Under the pieces are notes generated by a model that worked only from the letters and a program-made list of their open reading frames with translations, did no database searches and was not told the DNA's origin. From an uncultured Bacteroidales bacterium (GTDB lineage Bacteria > Bacteroidota > Bacteroidia > Bacteroidales > P3): 64,000 bases of DNA. The position numbers were made by a program, and so were the translations under genes. The stretch spans positions 1 through 64,000 of the forward strand of contig ONCC01000007.1 of NCBI GenBank assembly GCA_900316235.1, read 5' to 3'. Below, in pieces: positions 7,725-16,069 of this stretch (the stretch's first letter is position 1; each line of letters starts with the position of its first letter).

Positions 7725-8222
7725 ATGGCAGAAAAGATGACAATAGATATCGCCCTGCATCCGCTGGCATGGAAGGTACTGAAACAGCAATACCACTTCG
7801 ACGGCAAGGCCGTGGACGTAAGCCATGGCTGGATATACAGCCTCATCCTGCAAGGCCTCGAGAGAAATCAGATCATCACACCCATCCGAGACAAAGCAAG
7901 GCTACCCAAGAATCTGATAAGCGGAAAAGTATATATCTACTACGATGATATTCTTCGCTACGGACGCTTCATGAGACTACCACGGCAGGCAAATATCAGC
8001 CGGGCACTCTACCGATATGAGAGAGAACGCCTGTGCCACCAGATAGCAGTGTTCCATGTCGCAACCGGCATAGAACGAAACAAAGTCATGCGCCATTTTT
8101 TGGACAGCGAGGACATCGAAGAGGAGGAATTGAGCTTCGAGGCACTGAAAAAACACTACCAAAGACACTACCGACACAAAGAGGAAAGAATTTTACTCGA
8201 CATCAGACAGTTAAACGAATGA
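7725..8222 (+). CDS. Hypothetical protein, 165 aa
   Basis: It starts one base after the previous stop. Basic and aromatic segments alternate (YDDILRYGRFMRLPRQANIS, LKKHYQRHYRHKEERI). An acidic patch (DSEDIEEEELSF) lies in the C-terminal third. It is the last gene of the early operon before the head genes, a common position for a late-transcription regulator, but the sequence shows no clear DNA-binding motif. Confidence 0.6.
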   Translation: MAEKMTIDIALHPLAWKVLKQQYHFDGKAVDVSHGWIYSLILQGLERNQIITPIRDKARLPKNLISGKVYIYYDDILRYGRFMRLPRQANISRALYRYERERLCHQIAVFHVATGIERNKVMRHFLDSEDIEEEELSFEALKKHYQRHYRHKEERILLDIRQLNE

Positions 8223-8279
8223 AACTGACACAAAACCGACACAAAAATTTATGGTCAAATTGTCCCTAATACCTTTTTT

Positions 8280-8729
8280 ATGGAAAAAGAATTGAAGAAA
8301 AACCATTTTTGCAGCGCAATGGCAGGTGTTAAATTGCTGCATTATGTTGACGTTAAGAATGTTGTAAGTCAAAAGCCATCAGGCGACGGGTGGAATGTCA
8401 TTTTAAAGAACAATCACTACTGGAGCCGGATCCACTTCTCCAAGGTGAAAGTGGGGACCGACGAAGAAGGAGAGAGCTACCGACACACCATTGAAGCGCA
8501 TCTTCCTGGCAAGGATGCAGTGGCGGCGCGTGACCTGATGAAACTACAACGCGGCCGCTATTTGGTGCGCGTGACGGACAACAACGGTGTACAGTGGCTT
8601 GTCGGCGACACGACAACAGCACTGCACCTGGCCGTCAGAGACGAGAACGAGGGTGAAGCCGTCAGCGAGACGGCCTACATACTTACCTTCTCCGGTCTGA
8701 CACAGTGGCCACAGATGATACTAGTGTAG
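8280..8729 (+). CDS. Hypothetical virion-region protein, 149 aa
   Basis: This gene stands alone between the early operon and a strong terminator at 8754-8786. The product looks beta-rich (WNVILKNNHYWSRIHF, GRYLVRVTDNNGVQWLVGD) and ends in a predicted strand, TAYILTFSGL. A role as a small capsid or tail component would fit but is not shown. A TGTCCC sequence at 8261 lies 19 bases upstream of the start, without a matching TAnnTTTGC at the spacing used by other late genes. Confidence 0.6.
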   Translation: MEKELKKNHFCSAMAGVKLLHYVDVKNVVSQKPSGDGWNVILKNNHYWSRIHFSKVKVGTDEEGESYRHTIEAHLPGKDAVAARDLMKLQRGRYLVRVTDNNGVQWLVGDTTTALHLAVRDENEGEAVSETAYILTFSGLTQWPQMILV

Positions 8730-8753
8730 AAAGACATGTGTATCTTTTTAGGG

Positions 8754-8786
8754 GGAGGGGAAGCCATAGGCGACCCCTCCTTTTTT
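8754..8786 (+). terminator. Rho-independent terminator
   Basis: GGAGGGG at 8754-8760 pairs with CCCCTCC at 8774-8780 around a 13-base loop and is followed by six T. It closes the gene ending at 8729 and separates it from the protease-capsid unit. Confidence 0.8.
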
Positions 8787-8835
8787 ATGCTCTAGAAGTT
8801 GTCAAAACGACCACATATATAATATTGTATAAGGG

Positions 8836-8844
8836 TATTTTTGC
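8836..8844 (+). promoter_or_regulatory. Possible -7 box before head protease gene
   Basis: TATTTTTGC fits the Bacteroidetes TAnnTTTGC element and sits 19 bases before ATG 8864, just after a terminator. No TTTG or TGTCCC element lies at the expected upstream distance, so the call is weak. Confidence 0.4.
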
Positions 8845-8863
8845 AAGCAAAAGAATCATCGAT

Positions 8864-9886
8864 ATGAAAGTTTTTAATCTTATAGAGACCGACAGCGACA
8901 TAACCATAGAGGTGAGAGGAGAAATCGGGGGGGGCTGGTGGAACGAAGGCGTGACATACGCCAAAGTGGCGGCACAACTGAAGGGTGCCGTCAACTCGAA
9001 GAAGAAAGTGACGGTGAAGATCAACTCCCTTGGCGGCGACGTTGATGAGGCACTTGCCATCTACGAACTGCTGCTGTCAATGGGCGACAGGGTGACCACA
9101 ATATGCGAAGGACGATGTGCGTCAGCGGCCACAATTATAGCTATGGGTGGCCACGAAAGATTGATGAGCCGCTACGCCCTGTTCCTGGTACACAAGTGCT
9201 GGAGCGGCGTTGTCGGCAACGAGAATGTGCTGGAAGAGGAACTTGCAGCACAACGCGCCATCAACGACCGGCTGGCTCAAATCTACATCGACCGCACAGG
9301 CAGCACCCGCGAGACCATCGAGGAACTGATGAACCGCTTCAACGGCGACGGAGTTTGGCTGAATGTTGAAAAAGCGATGGAGTACGGCTTCATCACCGGC
9401 CAAATGCCCGAAGAGGTGAAGCCCGCCGACAGCGACTATCTGAAAGAGAAGATTAAAGATATGTTCAAATTCAAAAATCATAAGGAAATGAAGAAATCCA
9501 TCACCACCCTTGCACTGCTTTGCGCGGTGCTGGCCTGCCAGGAAGTGGAGGCCAAAGACAACAAGGCCCTGCTTGACGATGAGCAGCTGGGCAAAATCAA
9601 CGACCGCCTGAAAGAGCTGGAGGACAAAGTTACCGCCGCCGAGAGCAAAGCCACCGAGGCCGAGAACAAATTGGCCCAGGCTTTGAAAGACAAAAAAGAC
9701 GCCGAGGATAAGGCAAATGACCTTCAGAAGAAAGTCGACGAAAAACAGGCCATCATCGACAAAACTCCGTCCAGTGCAACGCAGACTCCAGGAAGCGAAA
9801 CCAAAACTGAGAAGTCGTTTGAGGACTCCTGGAAGGATTCGGACACCTATAAGGAGGCCTGCGCCGAGCTTGGCGTGGAGCCCTGA
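8864..9886 (+). CDS. ClpP-type prohead protease with scaffold-like C terminus
   Basis: Residues 1 to about 190 form a ClpP-fold serine protease: INSLGGDVDEALAIYELL at 53-70, catalytic Ser87 in CASAA, and His110 in FLVHKCW. Phage relatives cleave the scaffold during capsid maturation. The last 100 residues are a Glu/Lys coiled coil (AESKATEAENKLAQALKD), as expected of a fused scaffold. Between them residues 209-231 (MKKSITTLALLCAVLACQE) look like a lipoprotein signal, which is odd inside a capsid protease; Met209 (ATG 9488) could be an internal start. I chose ATG 8864 because earlier in-frame starts cross the terminator. The capsid gene follows directly. Confidence 0.85.
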   Translation: MKVFNLIETDSDITIEVRGEIGGGWWNEGVTYAKVAAQLKGAVNSKKKVTVKINSLGGDVDEALAIYELLLSMGDRVTTICEGRCASAATIIAMGGHERLMSRYALFLVHKCWSGVVGNENVLEEELAAQRAINDRLAQIYIDRTGSTRETIEELMNRFNGDGVWLNVEKAMEYGFITGQMPEEVKPADSDYLKEKIKDMFKFKNHKEMKKSITTLALLCAVLACQEVEAKDNKALLDDEQLGKINDRLKELEDKVTAAESKATEAENKLAQALKDKKDAEDKANDLQKKVDEKQAIIDKTPSSATQTPGSETKTEKSFEDSWKDSDTYKEACAELGVEP

Positions 9887-9945
9887 CAAAATTCCAAAAG
9901 CACACAAAGTGTCACATAGAGTATTAACAAATAAAAAGTTACAAT

Positions 9946-10935
9946 ATGAATATTCAAGAAATCATTGATGCCTTTGGTAGCTTCTATATCAAAGAGCAGA
10001 ACAACATGAATCGTCTTGTGCAGAAGATGATGCAAGGCAGTCAGACGCTGAACTTGAAAGGCATCCGCCATATCAAGACGGAAGAGACCCTCTACCGCAC
10101 CAGCAACGTCGAGACCTCAGAGATGATCCAGCCCTACCAGGAAAGTTTCACCCCCAAGGGCAATGTGCAATTCCACCCCAACCAGATTCCCCTTCGCCCG
10201 ATGAAGGTGGACAAACAGCTGCAGCCGAACAAGATTCGCGAGTCCTGGCTTGGATTTCTCTCGGATGACAACAAGCACCCGAAGGACTATCCCCTCGTCA
10301 AATACATGATGGAACAGCTCATCGCCAAGCAGGTCGAGAACGATCGCGAACTGAAGCTGGTCTATAAGGGTGTATATGCCGAACCGACCGAGGGCACCGC
10401 CGGCGATGCTGTGAACAGCATGGACGGCTTCAAAAAGATCCTTACCGCCGCCGCCGCCCCCAGCCACGTCTATCCCATCCACCGTGTGCCGGAAATCGGT
10501 GTGCTGAACAAGGACGAGATTTTCGACCAGGTGGAAGCATTCGACGATGCCATCCCCGAATTCCTCACCAACGTGAAGATGTATATCTTCATGAGCCCTG
10601 CTATGAAACGGGCCTACTTCCGCAAGCTCCGAGAGCTGGGCTACTACAACGTGGCCAGCGCCGAGGGTCTGTCGTTCACCGTCGACAATACCGCCCACGA
10701 GATTATCGGCCTGCCCAGCATGACCGGCACCACCGATATCTGGGCCACCATCCCCCAGAACATTCTTCATCTCACCAAACGCAGCAAGAGCAACTTCGAC
10801 GTTCAGGCAAACCACCGCAATGTGGATATCCTCGGCGACTGGTTCGAGGCCGTGGGATTCGAGGACAACGACCTTGTGTTTGCCTCTTGTGAGACCGTGG
10901 GGTGGAACAATGCGGGTACCGCCCTGGCTGAATAG
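9946..10935 (+). CDS. Major capsid protein
   Basis: This 329-residue protein directly follows the protease/scaffold gene, the standard place for the capsid gene. It has the charged helical N terminus and the mixed alpha/beta body expected of an HK97-fold capsid, including FMSPAMKRAYFRKLRELGYY and TDIWATIPQNILHLTKRS in the second half. It ends in TAG, which argues against recoding of that codon in this phage. The call rests on position, size and general similarity to capsids of Bacteroides prophages. Confidence 0.75.
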   Translation: MNIQEIIDAFGSFYIKEQNNMNRLVQKMMQGSQTLNLKGIRHIKTEETLYRTSNVETSEMIQPYQESFTPKGNVQFHPNQIPLRPMKVDKQLQPNKIRESWLGFLSDDNKHPKDYPLVKYMMEQLIAKQVENDRELKLVYKGVYAEPTEGTAGDAVNSMDGFKKILTAAAAPSHVYPIHRVPEIGVLNKDEIFDQVEAFDDAIPEFLTNVKMYIFMSPAMKRAYFRKLRELGYYNVASAEGLSFTVDNTAHEIIGLPSMTGTTDIWATIPQNILHLTKRSKSNFDVQANHRNVDILGDWFEAVGFEDNDLVFASCETVGWNNAGTALAE

Positions 10936-10968
10936 ATTGTTTAACCTTTTAAAATAGGAGAGAAAACA

Positions 10969-11595
10969 ATGGATGAAAATAACAACAACACAGAACAGTG
11001 CCCCCTTACCATCGAATCGCTGGCGAACTCCGAGTATTGCCAGAATAACATGTCTGGAATTAAGACTATGTACTTCATTCCCAAGAGAGACGTGGTAACC
11101 ATCAACGCCGTCTTGGCCCAAGAGAAACAGACTTTCACCGATTATGTCCAGATTGGCAGCAATGCCATGGAAGGCAAGGCCTTCTCGGTGAAAGAAGGCA
11201 AAGGTTTCGCGAAAATCTATTGTTCCAAGGATTTGGGAGAACTGAAATACACCGTCCAGGGGGCCGGCGTAGGCTCTCGTTCGCTGAAGGCCCGCCTCGA
11301 GGTGTTCCATCCTGGTATGAAGAGAAAGATGCTAGGATTCCTTGGCACGATGATCAATCAGGAACTCATCATTGTCGCCATCAAGAACGACGGCGATATC
11401 CACCTGATGGGAGACCTCGAACGAGGCGCGGAAATAGCCGACGGCGTGGAGGCCACCAGCGGAAAGGAGGTGACCAGCCAGAACGGCGCCACTTTAATTT
11501 TCGAATGGGACACCCCCATGCCTCAGATCTTCTACCCCGAGTGGAAACCGGAGGACAACACCCACGGACTTCCGCTCATCGGTGCCCAGGAGTAA
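10969..11595 (+). CDS. Tube-like structural protein, copy 1
   Basis: The 208 residues are clearly related to the protein at 21254: DLGELKYTVQGAGVGSRSL matches NLGELKYSVQGTTTGNRSL, and LEVFHPGMKRKMLGFLG matches LEIHHPSSKRQILGFVG. Its place after the capsid gene and before a terminator suggests an abundant virion component such as a tube, decoration or head-completion protein. No direct motif separates these options. It is the last gene of the head operon. Confidence 0.6.
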   Translation: MDENNNNTEQCPLTIESLANSEYCQNNMSGIKTMYFIPKRDVVTINAVLAQEKQTFTDYVQIGSNAMEGKAFSVKEGKGFAKIYCSKDLGELKYTVQGAGVGSRSLKARLEVFHPGMKRKMLGFLGTMINQELIIVAIKNDGDIHLMGDLERGAEIADGVEATSGKEVTSQNGATLIFEWDTPMPQIFYPEWKPEDNTHGLPLIGAQE

Positions 11596-11644
11596 ATAAA
11601 AACCCTGCTAGGAATCCATATCGTGTACGGCTAGTGTGGCAAGG

Positions 11645-11673
11645 CCCTCGGCAGAAATGCCGAGGGTTTTTTT
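11645..11673 (+). terminator. Rho-independent terminator
   Basis: A perfect nine-base-pair stem (CCCTCGGCA at 11645-11653 with TGCCGAGGG at 11658-11666), a GAAA loop and seven T end the head operon. Confidence 0.93.
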
Positions 11674-11680
11674 GTGGACG

Positions 11681-11931
11681 CACACTACTAAGTAGTTGGG
11701 TGTGTCTACTACATTTACTACATCTACTACGTTTTTTTAGGCATTTTTTTACCAAGTCTAAAATTAGGTTACTACGCTTACTACATTACTACATATTATT
11801 TATTTTATTAAAAAAGAATATTATATATGTAGTAAGGCAAAAGGTAATGTAGTAAGTGTAGTAAGTCCGTCTCCTGAAAAACGGACGAAGGATAATGAAA
11901 TGTTAAAAATTTTAACGTAGTAAGTGTAGTA
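11681..11931. repeat. TACTAC iteron-like array with inverted halves
   Basis: TACTAC occurs six times on the plus strand (starts 11707, 11716, 11725, 11770, 11779, 11787) and five times inverted as GTAGTA (11829, 11849, 11858, 11917, 11926). Neighbouring copies are mostly nine bases apart. A perfect palindrome, GTTAAAA-A-TTTTAAC, lies at 11902-11916 and a six-base-pair hairpin at 11865-11886. No gene lies here. The array sits just upstream of the terminase operon, so a packaging site, replication origin or operator cluster are all possible. Confidence 0.75.
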
Positions 11932-11963
11932 AGGAAATTTTGAGATAAAATAGTTTTTCACTT

Positions 11964-11999
11964 TGTCCTGTACGTGCGCACAATCTTTCCTATCTTTGC
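11964..11999 (+). promoter_or_regulatory. Late promoter of terminase operon
   Basis: TGTCCT at 11964 lies 27 bases (start to start) before TATCTTTGC at 11991-11999. The -7 box ends only three bases before ATG 12003. This matches, with one base less spacing, the TGTCCC promoter found at four other places in the phage. Confidence 0.65.
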
Positions 12000-12002
12000 A
12001 CT

Positions 12003-12737
12003 ATGAATAAGGAAATATCTCAATGGATTGAAAACCCTAACCGTGAATACGCAGATGGCTTGAGGCTTTTGGAGCGCTATGGTACCAACCCGTTCCAGTT
12101 GAGAAGCTTCTCTAACCGCTCACCTCGCTTCGCTATGTCCGAACTGGTTGGAGTACTCCGTCGACTGACAGACTCAACCACAAAAGTCCAGAAGGATGAG
12201 ACAAAGACAGAGGCTAAAGCTGCTCCCTCAGTCGTGGATAAGGCTAAAGGCCTCATACATGACTTGTGGGTCAAGTTGTCGAAGATCCACCTGGACCTAT
12301 TCGACACCGGTGAGAGTAACGGAGGAAAAGTGGTGGCTGCACGTCGGCTGATGATGGACGTAAGAGACCCTCTAATCGTACGCTACAACTCCCTATACGA
12401 GGCCAAGGAGGGTTTTTTCTCCGGCTCTCTCTCCGAGGCACATCTTCAGGAAGTTGTCGACGGAAAGACTATTTCCGAAGTGCTGCATCCTAAACCTCCA
12501 AAGAAGGAAACTCCACTACGTTCCATGTCAGACCTCACACTCTTCAACAAAACACATGCCGCAAAACAAGCCATCAATCGCTATAATAACCAATTACGCT
12601 ACCAGCAGGATACAGCGGCAAAGGTGGATAACCCAATGCCAGACTGCCCACGACGAGACAAGATCCTTCATCGGCTTAAAAAAAAAACTGCCGAGTTGGC
12701 TGTGCTTGAAGAGGAACTTAAACAAAGGAAGGTATGA
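12003..12737 (+). CDS. Hypothetical protein, first gene of terminase operon
   Basis: This 244-residue protein is helical and charged, ending in a coiled-coil stretch (LHRLKKKTAELAVLEEELKQ). A Lys/Glu/Ala-rich linker lies at about residues 58-75. Its ATG is three bases after a TAnnTTTGC box, so the transcript may have no leader. The stop overlaps the next start. The family is not recognised; position suggests a role in packaging or head assembly. Confidence 0.6.
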   Translation: MNKEISQWIENPNREYADGLRLLERYGTNPFQLRSFSNRSPRFAMSELVGVLRRLTDSTTKVQKDETKTEAKAAPSVVDKAKGLIHDLWVKLSKIHLDLFDTGESNGGKVVAARRLMMDVRDPLIVRYNSLYEAKEGFFSGSLSEAHLQEVVDGKTISEVLHPKPPKKETPLRSMSDLTLFNKTHAAKQAINRYNNQLRYQQDTAAKVDNPMPDCPRRDKILHRLKKKTAELAVLEEELKQRKV

Positions 12738-13363
12738 ATCTGAATTTCAATAGTCCAACATCAAAAGAAAAGGAGGTTCCAAATACGGATAAACATGAAG
12801 GAACCCACCGCCGGACTACGGCATGTACATCCTTCTCTAAGCAATACCTCTACCGCCGTGGCTTCTCAGAAGCACGGCTGCCGGAGGCTATGAGATTGGA
12901 GCCATTCAAGAAAGGACAATGCTGGCACTTTATCACAGCCGGAGATGTCGATTCTCTGTCATTCTTGAAGGTGGTGCTGCTCCATCAGCAAAAGCTTCAC
13001 TACCTCCTTTTCTCAACCTGGTGTATGGCGGCAGAAGATATCCTACAGTTCGGGGAGTGGATTGATGAGGGGGTTATCGAACATCTCGACTGCTACGTTG
13101 GAGAGATTTTCCCTAACCAATACCGGGTAGAATGGCGAATGCTCAATGAACTGGTGGAACGAACCCATTGCGGGCGTGTGGCGGTGTTCCGTAACCACTC
13201 AAAGATATACGCTGGATGGGGGGATGACTTCCATTTCACTATAGAGTGCAGCGCGAATATCAATACTAATCCAAGGACGGAGCAGTCCTGCATTACCATA
13301 GATGAAGGTGTGACAATATTCTATAAGGAATATTTTGACGGTATCAAAAGTTTCGTGAAATGA
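12734..13363 (+). CDS. Possible phospholipase-D-superfamily protein
   Basis: In the 209 residues the C-terminal half carries FRNHSKIYAGWGDDFHF followed by ECSANINTNPRTEQS. This resembles the HxK and SAN-NPR-E parts of a PLD/nuclease active site, although the usual spacing is disturbed. A single such motif would require dimerisation. The N-terminal 35 residues are polar and probably disordered. It is coupled to genes on both sides. If right, it could be a nuclease acting during packaging; otherwise it is an unknown late protein. Confidence 0.45.
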   Translation: MNLNFNSPTSKEKEVPNTDKHEGTHRRTTACTSFSKQYLYRRGFSEARLPEAMRLEPFKKGQCWHFITAGDVDSLSFLKVVLLHQQKLHYLLFSTWCMAAEDILQFGEWIDEGVIEHLDCYVGEIFPNQYRVEWRMLNELVERTHCGRVAVFRNHSKIYAGWGDDFHFTIECSANINTNPRTEQSCITIDEGVTIFYKEYFDGIKSFVK

Positions 13364-13653
13364 GAGAACTGACACAAGAGGACCTTTCCAATGTGGAACA
13401 AATGGGACGCTATGGATTCAGCTACAAGGATGTGGCAAAAATCTTGGAAATACCAGAACCGGAAGTTGCGAAAGAGTTTGAAAACGAGAAGGGAAAGATT
13501 TACAGCGCCTGGGCGAAAGGCCGTTTGCAGGTGGAACTTGACCTAAGGAAACAGATCCTTGCCGACGCCCTCGCCGGTGATAAGGAGATGGTCAATAACT
13601 TTAGGGCATATCTTTATAAATCAGATGAGGAAAACAGCAAACTAATATACTGA
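13360..13653 (+). CDS. Small helix-turn-helix-like protein, possible terminase small subunit
   Basis: The 97 residues begin with a helix-turn-helix-like pattern (YGFSYKDVAKILEIPEPEVAKEF) and continue into helices (LDLRKQILADALAGDKEMVNNF). Lying two genes before TerL, it fits a DNA-recognising terminase small subunit, or a partner of the next protein. It shares one base with the following gene. Confidence 0.5.
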   Translation: MRELTQEDLSNVEQMGRYGFSYKDVAKILEIPEPEVAKEFENEKGKIYSAWAKGRLQVELDLRKQILADALAGDKEMVNNFRAYLYKSDEENSKLIY

Positions 13654-14234
13654 TGCACAAGAAACTTGACAGCGTTTTAGATACTAACTTCGAGGTCCTG
13701 AGAGAGTATATCAACACGGGAAAAAGTGAAGCTCTCAACGAAGAGACAAAACACATGCTGGAAATATGCCAACAGTGTTATGCCCTGCTCCGTGACTTCC
13801 CGCAACGCAACATCTGCATTCGGAAGCTGCAAGCCAAATACGAACCACCGATGCCATACACAACGGCGGCCAGGTATGTAGATTTCGCGAGGCAGACATG
13901 GGGGGACTACATCGACTGTAAGCGCGAGTTTCTTGAGACGTTCTTCCTAGAACGACTGATGAAGGAGATAACGGACCCAAGGGTGTCAGATTCAGTGAGA
14001 GCAAAAAACCTCTCCACCATGCAGAAGTACCTCGAGCGGCAACCGGCAGACCACATCGATCCAAAGGTCATGGAGTCCAACACCGTCAATATCCAAATTA
14101 ACCTCGGAAACAAGTCTTTCTACCTTGACCAGAAAGTCCTTGCCTCTCTGCCTCAGGCTGTGCGCCAGCAGATACTTGATGCCATAGACGACAATATCGA
14201 TGACGATGGTGCCGTGGCCCTTCTTAATAATTGA
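13653..14234 (+). CDS. Possible terminase small subunit
   Basis: This 193-residue protein directly precedes the terminase large subunit. It has a helical body with PMPYTTAARYVDFARQTWGDY, which could be a DNA-binding helix-turn-helix, and an acidic end (DAIDDNIDDDGAVALL). The size and place suit a small terminase. The protein at 13360 is an alternative candidate, and both could contribute. Confidence 0.5.
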   Translation: MHKKLDSVLDTNFEVLREYINTGKSEALNEETKHMLEICQQCYALLRDFPQRNICIRKLQAKYEPPMPYTTAARYVDFARQTWGDYIDCKREFLETFFLERLMKEITDPRVSDSVRAKNLSTMQKYLERQPADHIDPKVMESNTVNIQINLGNKSFYLDQKVLASLPQAVRQQILDAIDDNIDDDGAVALLNN

Positions 14235-14239
14235 TTATA

Positions 14240-16057
14240 ATGGGTGAGATAAAACTTCCTGCTAACAGGGCACAACTTCCGAAGCTGCTTCTTCAAGCAA
14301 AATGTGAAGTGAGCGTGGAAGGTCGTGGCACTGGCAAATCATACGATATCGGCTTCACCATGGACAGGCTGATACGCCTGATGCCTAAGGCTGTCGTAGC
14401 CCTCACTGGAAAAACTTACGGCCAGCTGCTCACCAGGACATTGCCATCATCGCTGAAATTGCTGAACCAGATTGGATACCAAAAGGATGTCAACTATGTC
14501 ATTGGTAGAAAGCCTCCTTCGTGGTTTATTGATAGCTACGAGACTCTGAATAAGTTTGATAATGTTATTTCCTTCTCAAACGGGACACGCTTCGCCATGA
14601 TATCACAGTCGGAACCCGGCAGCGGGCGCGGAGCCAACACCGACTATGAAATTGTGGATGAAGCACTACTGCTTAACCGGGAACAATACAATAACGAGGT
14701 CATCCCTACCAACCGAGGCAACCGTGAGTTTTTCGGACACCTTCCCTTCCATCATGGATTCAAATACTCAACCTCCATGCCTATCACCAAGGAGGCCCGC
14801 TGGATTCTAGATTACGCTGATTATTACAAGACTGAACGAGGCGTTAGACTCTTCGAACTGTGGAATAGAATTGTAATGATGCAGGTGGATATCCTCTCCG
14901 TGGTGGATGAATGGAAGAAATTGAATGTCCCCCAAGATGCCGCCGTTCCCTGCCCGACCTCACCGGCGGCTGACGCCGCTGCCCAGGATACGGCGGCATC
15001 GGGGAACATTGCGGAACTCATCCATGAGTTCCGTCGCCAATGGAATGAGATTGTGCGTCTGAAACGCCAAATAGCCCCCTTCGTCTCGAAAGAAGGGGTG
15101 CTATTCACGCTATCAAACGCTTTCGATAACCTTGATATGCTCGGTTTCGACTACCTTTTAAGGAACCAGAAACAGCTTCCGTTGCTTGTTTTCTTGGTCG
15201 AAATCATGAATATATATTACGACAAGGTTGAGGATTGTTTCTACTCAATTCAGGAAAAGAAACATGTATATTATAATGTATATGACGAGGACCGACTTCT
15301 CGGATTTGTCTCTGAAATCGGCCTCGGTTCCACCGATGCCGATTTCAATTCGTCGGTGTTCGATAGGGATTGCGACTCCACTGCTCCTCTTGAAGTCTCT
15401 TTCGACTGGGGCTCTTCTATCTGCGTGATGACCGTGCAACAGCCTCGCTACTGGGACTTCGCCCAAGGACTCGCCTCGGAACAGGTGTGCCAGACGATGA
15501 TTAACGAGTTCTTCGTCAAACCTGACGGGTCTGATAACTTGATGATTAACGAGTTGCTTGGGAAATTCTGCGCTTACTACCAGCATCACTCTAATCGCGA
15601 GTTGCATTTCTATAAGGATAGATATGGTGACCATCGTAATCCTAACGTGCTCAATTCTTTGACATTTAACCAGATGGCCTTATCTTTCCTACGGTCTAAC
15701 GGCTGGGAGGTGATAGAACATGAGCATCCCGGAATGGAACCTCCTCAGTCGGATAAGTATATCCTGTGGGGTATCGTTTTGTCGGAGGCTGATGATAATT
15801 TTCCTAAATTCCGTATCAATGGCGATAAGTGTAAATATACTCTTATTTCAATGAATAACGCTCGGGTTAAGGGCGTGGGGGCTAATCTGGAGAAAGATAA
15901 AAGGTCCGAAAAACAGGGGTCTTCGGTGCCACCGGAAGAGGCTACCCATCTCTCGGATGCTGTGGATAAGCTGTTGTGGACCAAGTATCACGAGTTGCTT
16001 GACAATAAGTCCTCTCAGGGAACAGGCTATCTCCGGGCAGGAGGACGGTCACTATAG
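14240..16057 (+). CDS. Terminase large subunit
   Basis: The motor that drives DNA into the capsid. The 605-residue protein has Walker A GRGTGKS at 28-34 and Walker B YEIVDEA at 136-142, with SQSEPGSGRGAN just before. The C-terminal half contains acidic segments (VSFDWGSSICVM, HFYKDRYGDHRNPN) fitting the RNase-H-like nuclease. An Ala/Pro-rich insertion (about residues 234-255) probably links the two domains. I use ATG 14240 rather than an in-frame TTG at 14231. The gene is followed by about 940 bases with no gene, and the portal gene is unusually far away at 30852. Confidence 0.88.
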   Translation: MGEIKLPANRAQLPKLLLQAKCEVSVEGRGTGKSYDIGFTMDRLIRLMPKAVVALTGKTYGQLLTRTLPSSLKLLNQIGYQKDVNYVIGRKPPSWFIDSYETLNKFDNVISFSNGTRFAMISQSEPGSGRGANTDYEIVDEALLLNREQYNNEVIPTNRGNREFFGHLPFHHGFKYSTSMPITKEARWILDYADYYKTERGVRLFELWNRIVMMQVDILSVVDEWKKLNVPQDAAVPCPTSPAADAAAQDTAASGNIAELIHEFRRQWNEIVRLKRQIAPFVSKEGVLFTLSNAFDNLDMLGFDYLLRNQKQLPLLVFLVEIMNIYYDKVEDCFYSIQEKKHVYYNVYDEDRLLGFVSEIGLGSTDADFNSSVFDRDCDSTAPLEVSFDWGSSICVMTVQQPRYWDFAQGLASEQVCQTMINEFFVKPDGSDNLMINELLGKFCAYYQHHSNRELHFYKDRYGDHRNPNVLNSLTFNQMALSFLRSNGWEVIEHEHPGMEPPQSDKYILWGIVLSEADDNFPKFRINGDKCKYTLISMNNARVKGVGANLEKDKRSEKQGSSVPPEEATHLSDAVDKLLWTKYHELLDNKSSQGTGYLRAGGRSL

Positions 16058-16069
16058 TTTTTTTCTTCT

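Noticed and set aside
8261..8266. A sixth TGTCCC upstream of the gene at 8280
   Set aside because: No TAnnTTTGC box lies 28 bases downstream, so it was not counted as a late promoter.
10117..11310. A 397-codon minus-strand frame across the capsid gene
   Set aside because: It runs antisense through the capsid and tube-like genes, lies outside the phage gene direction and has no recognisable protein features.
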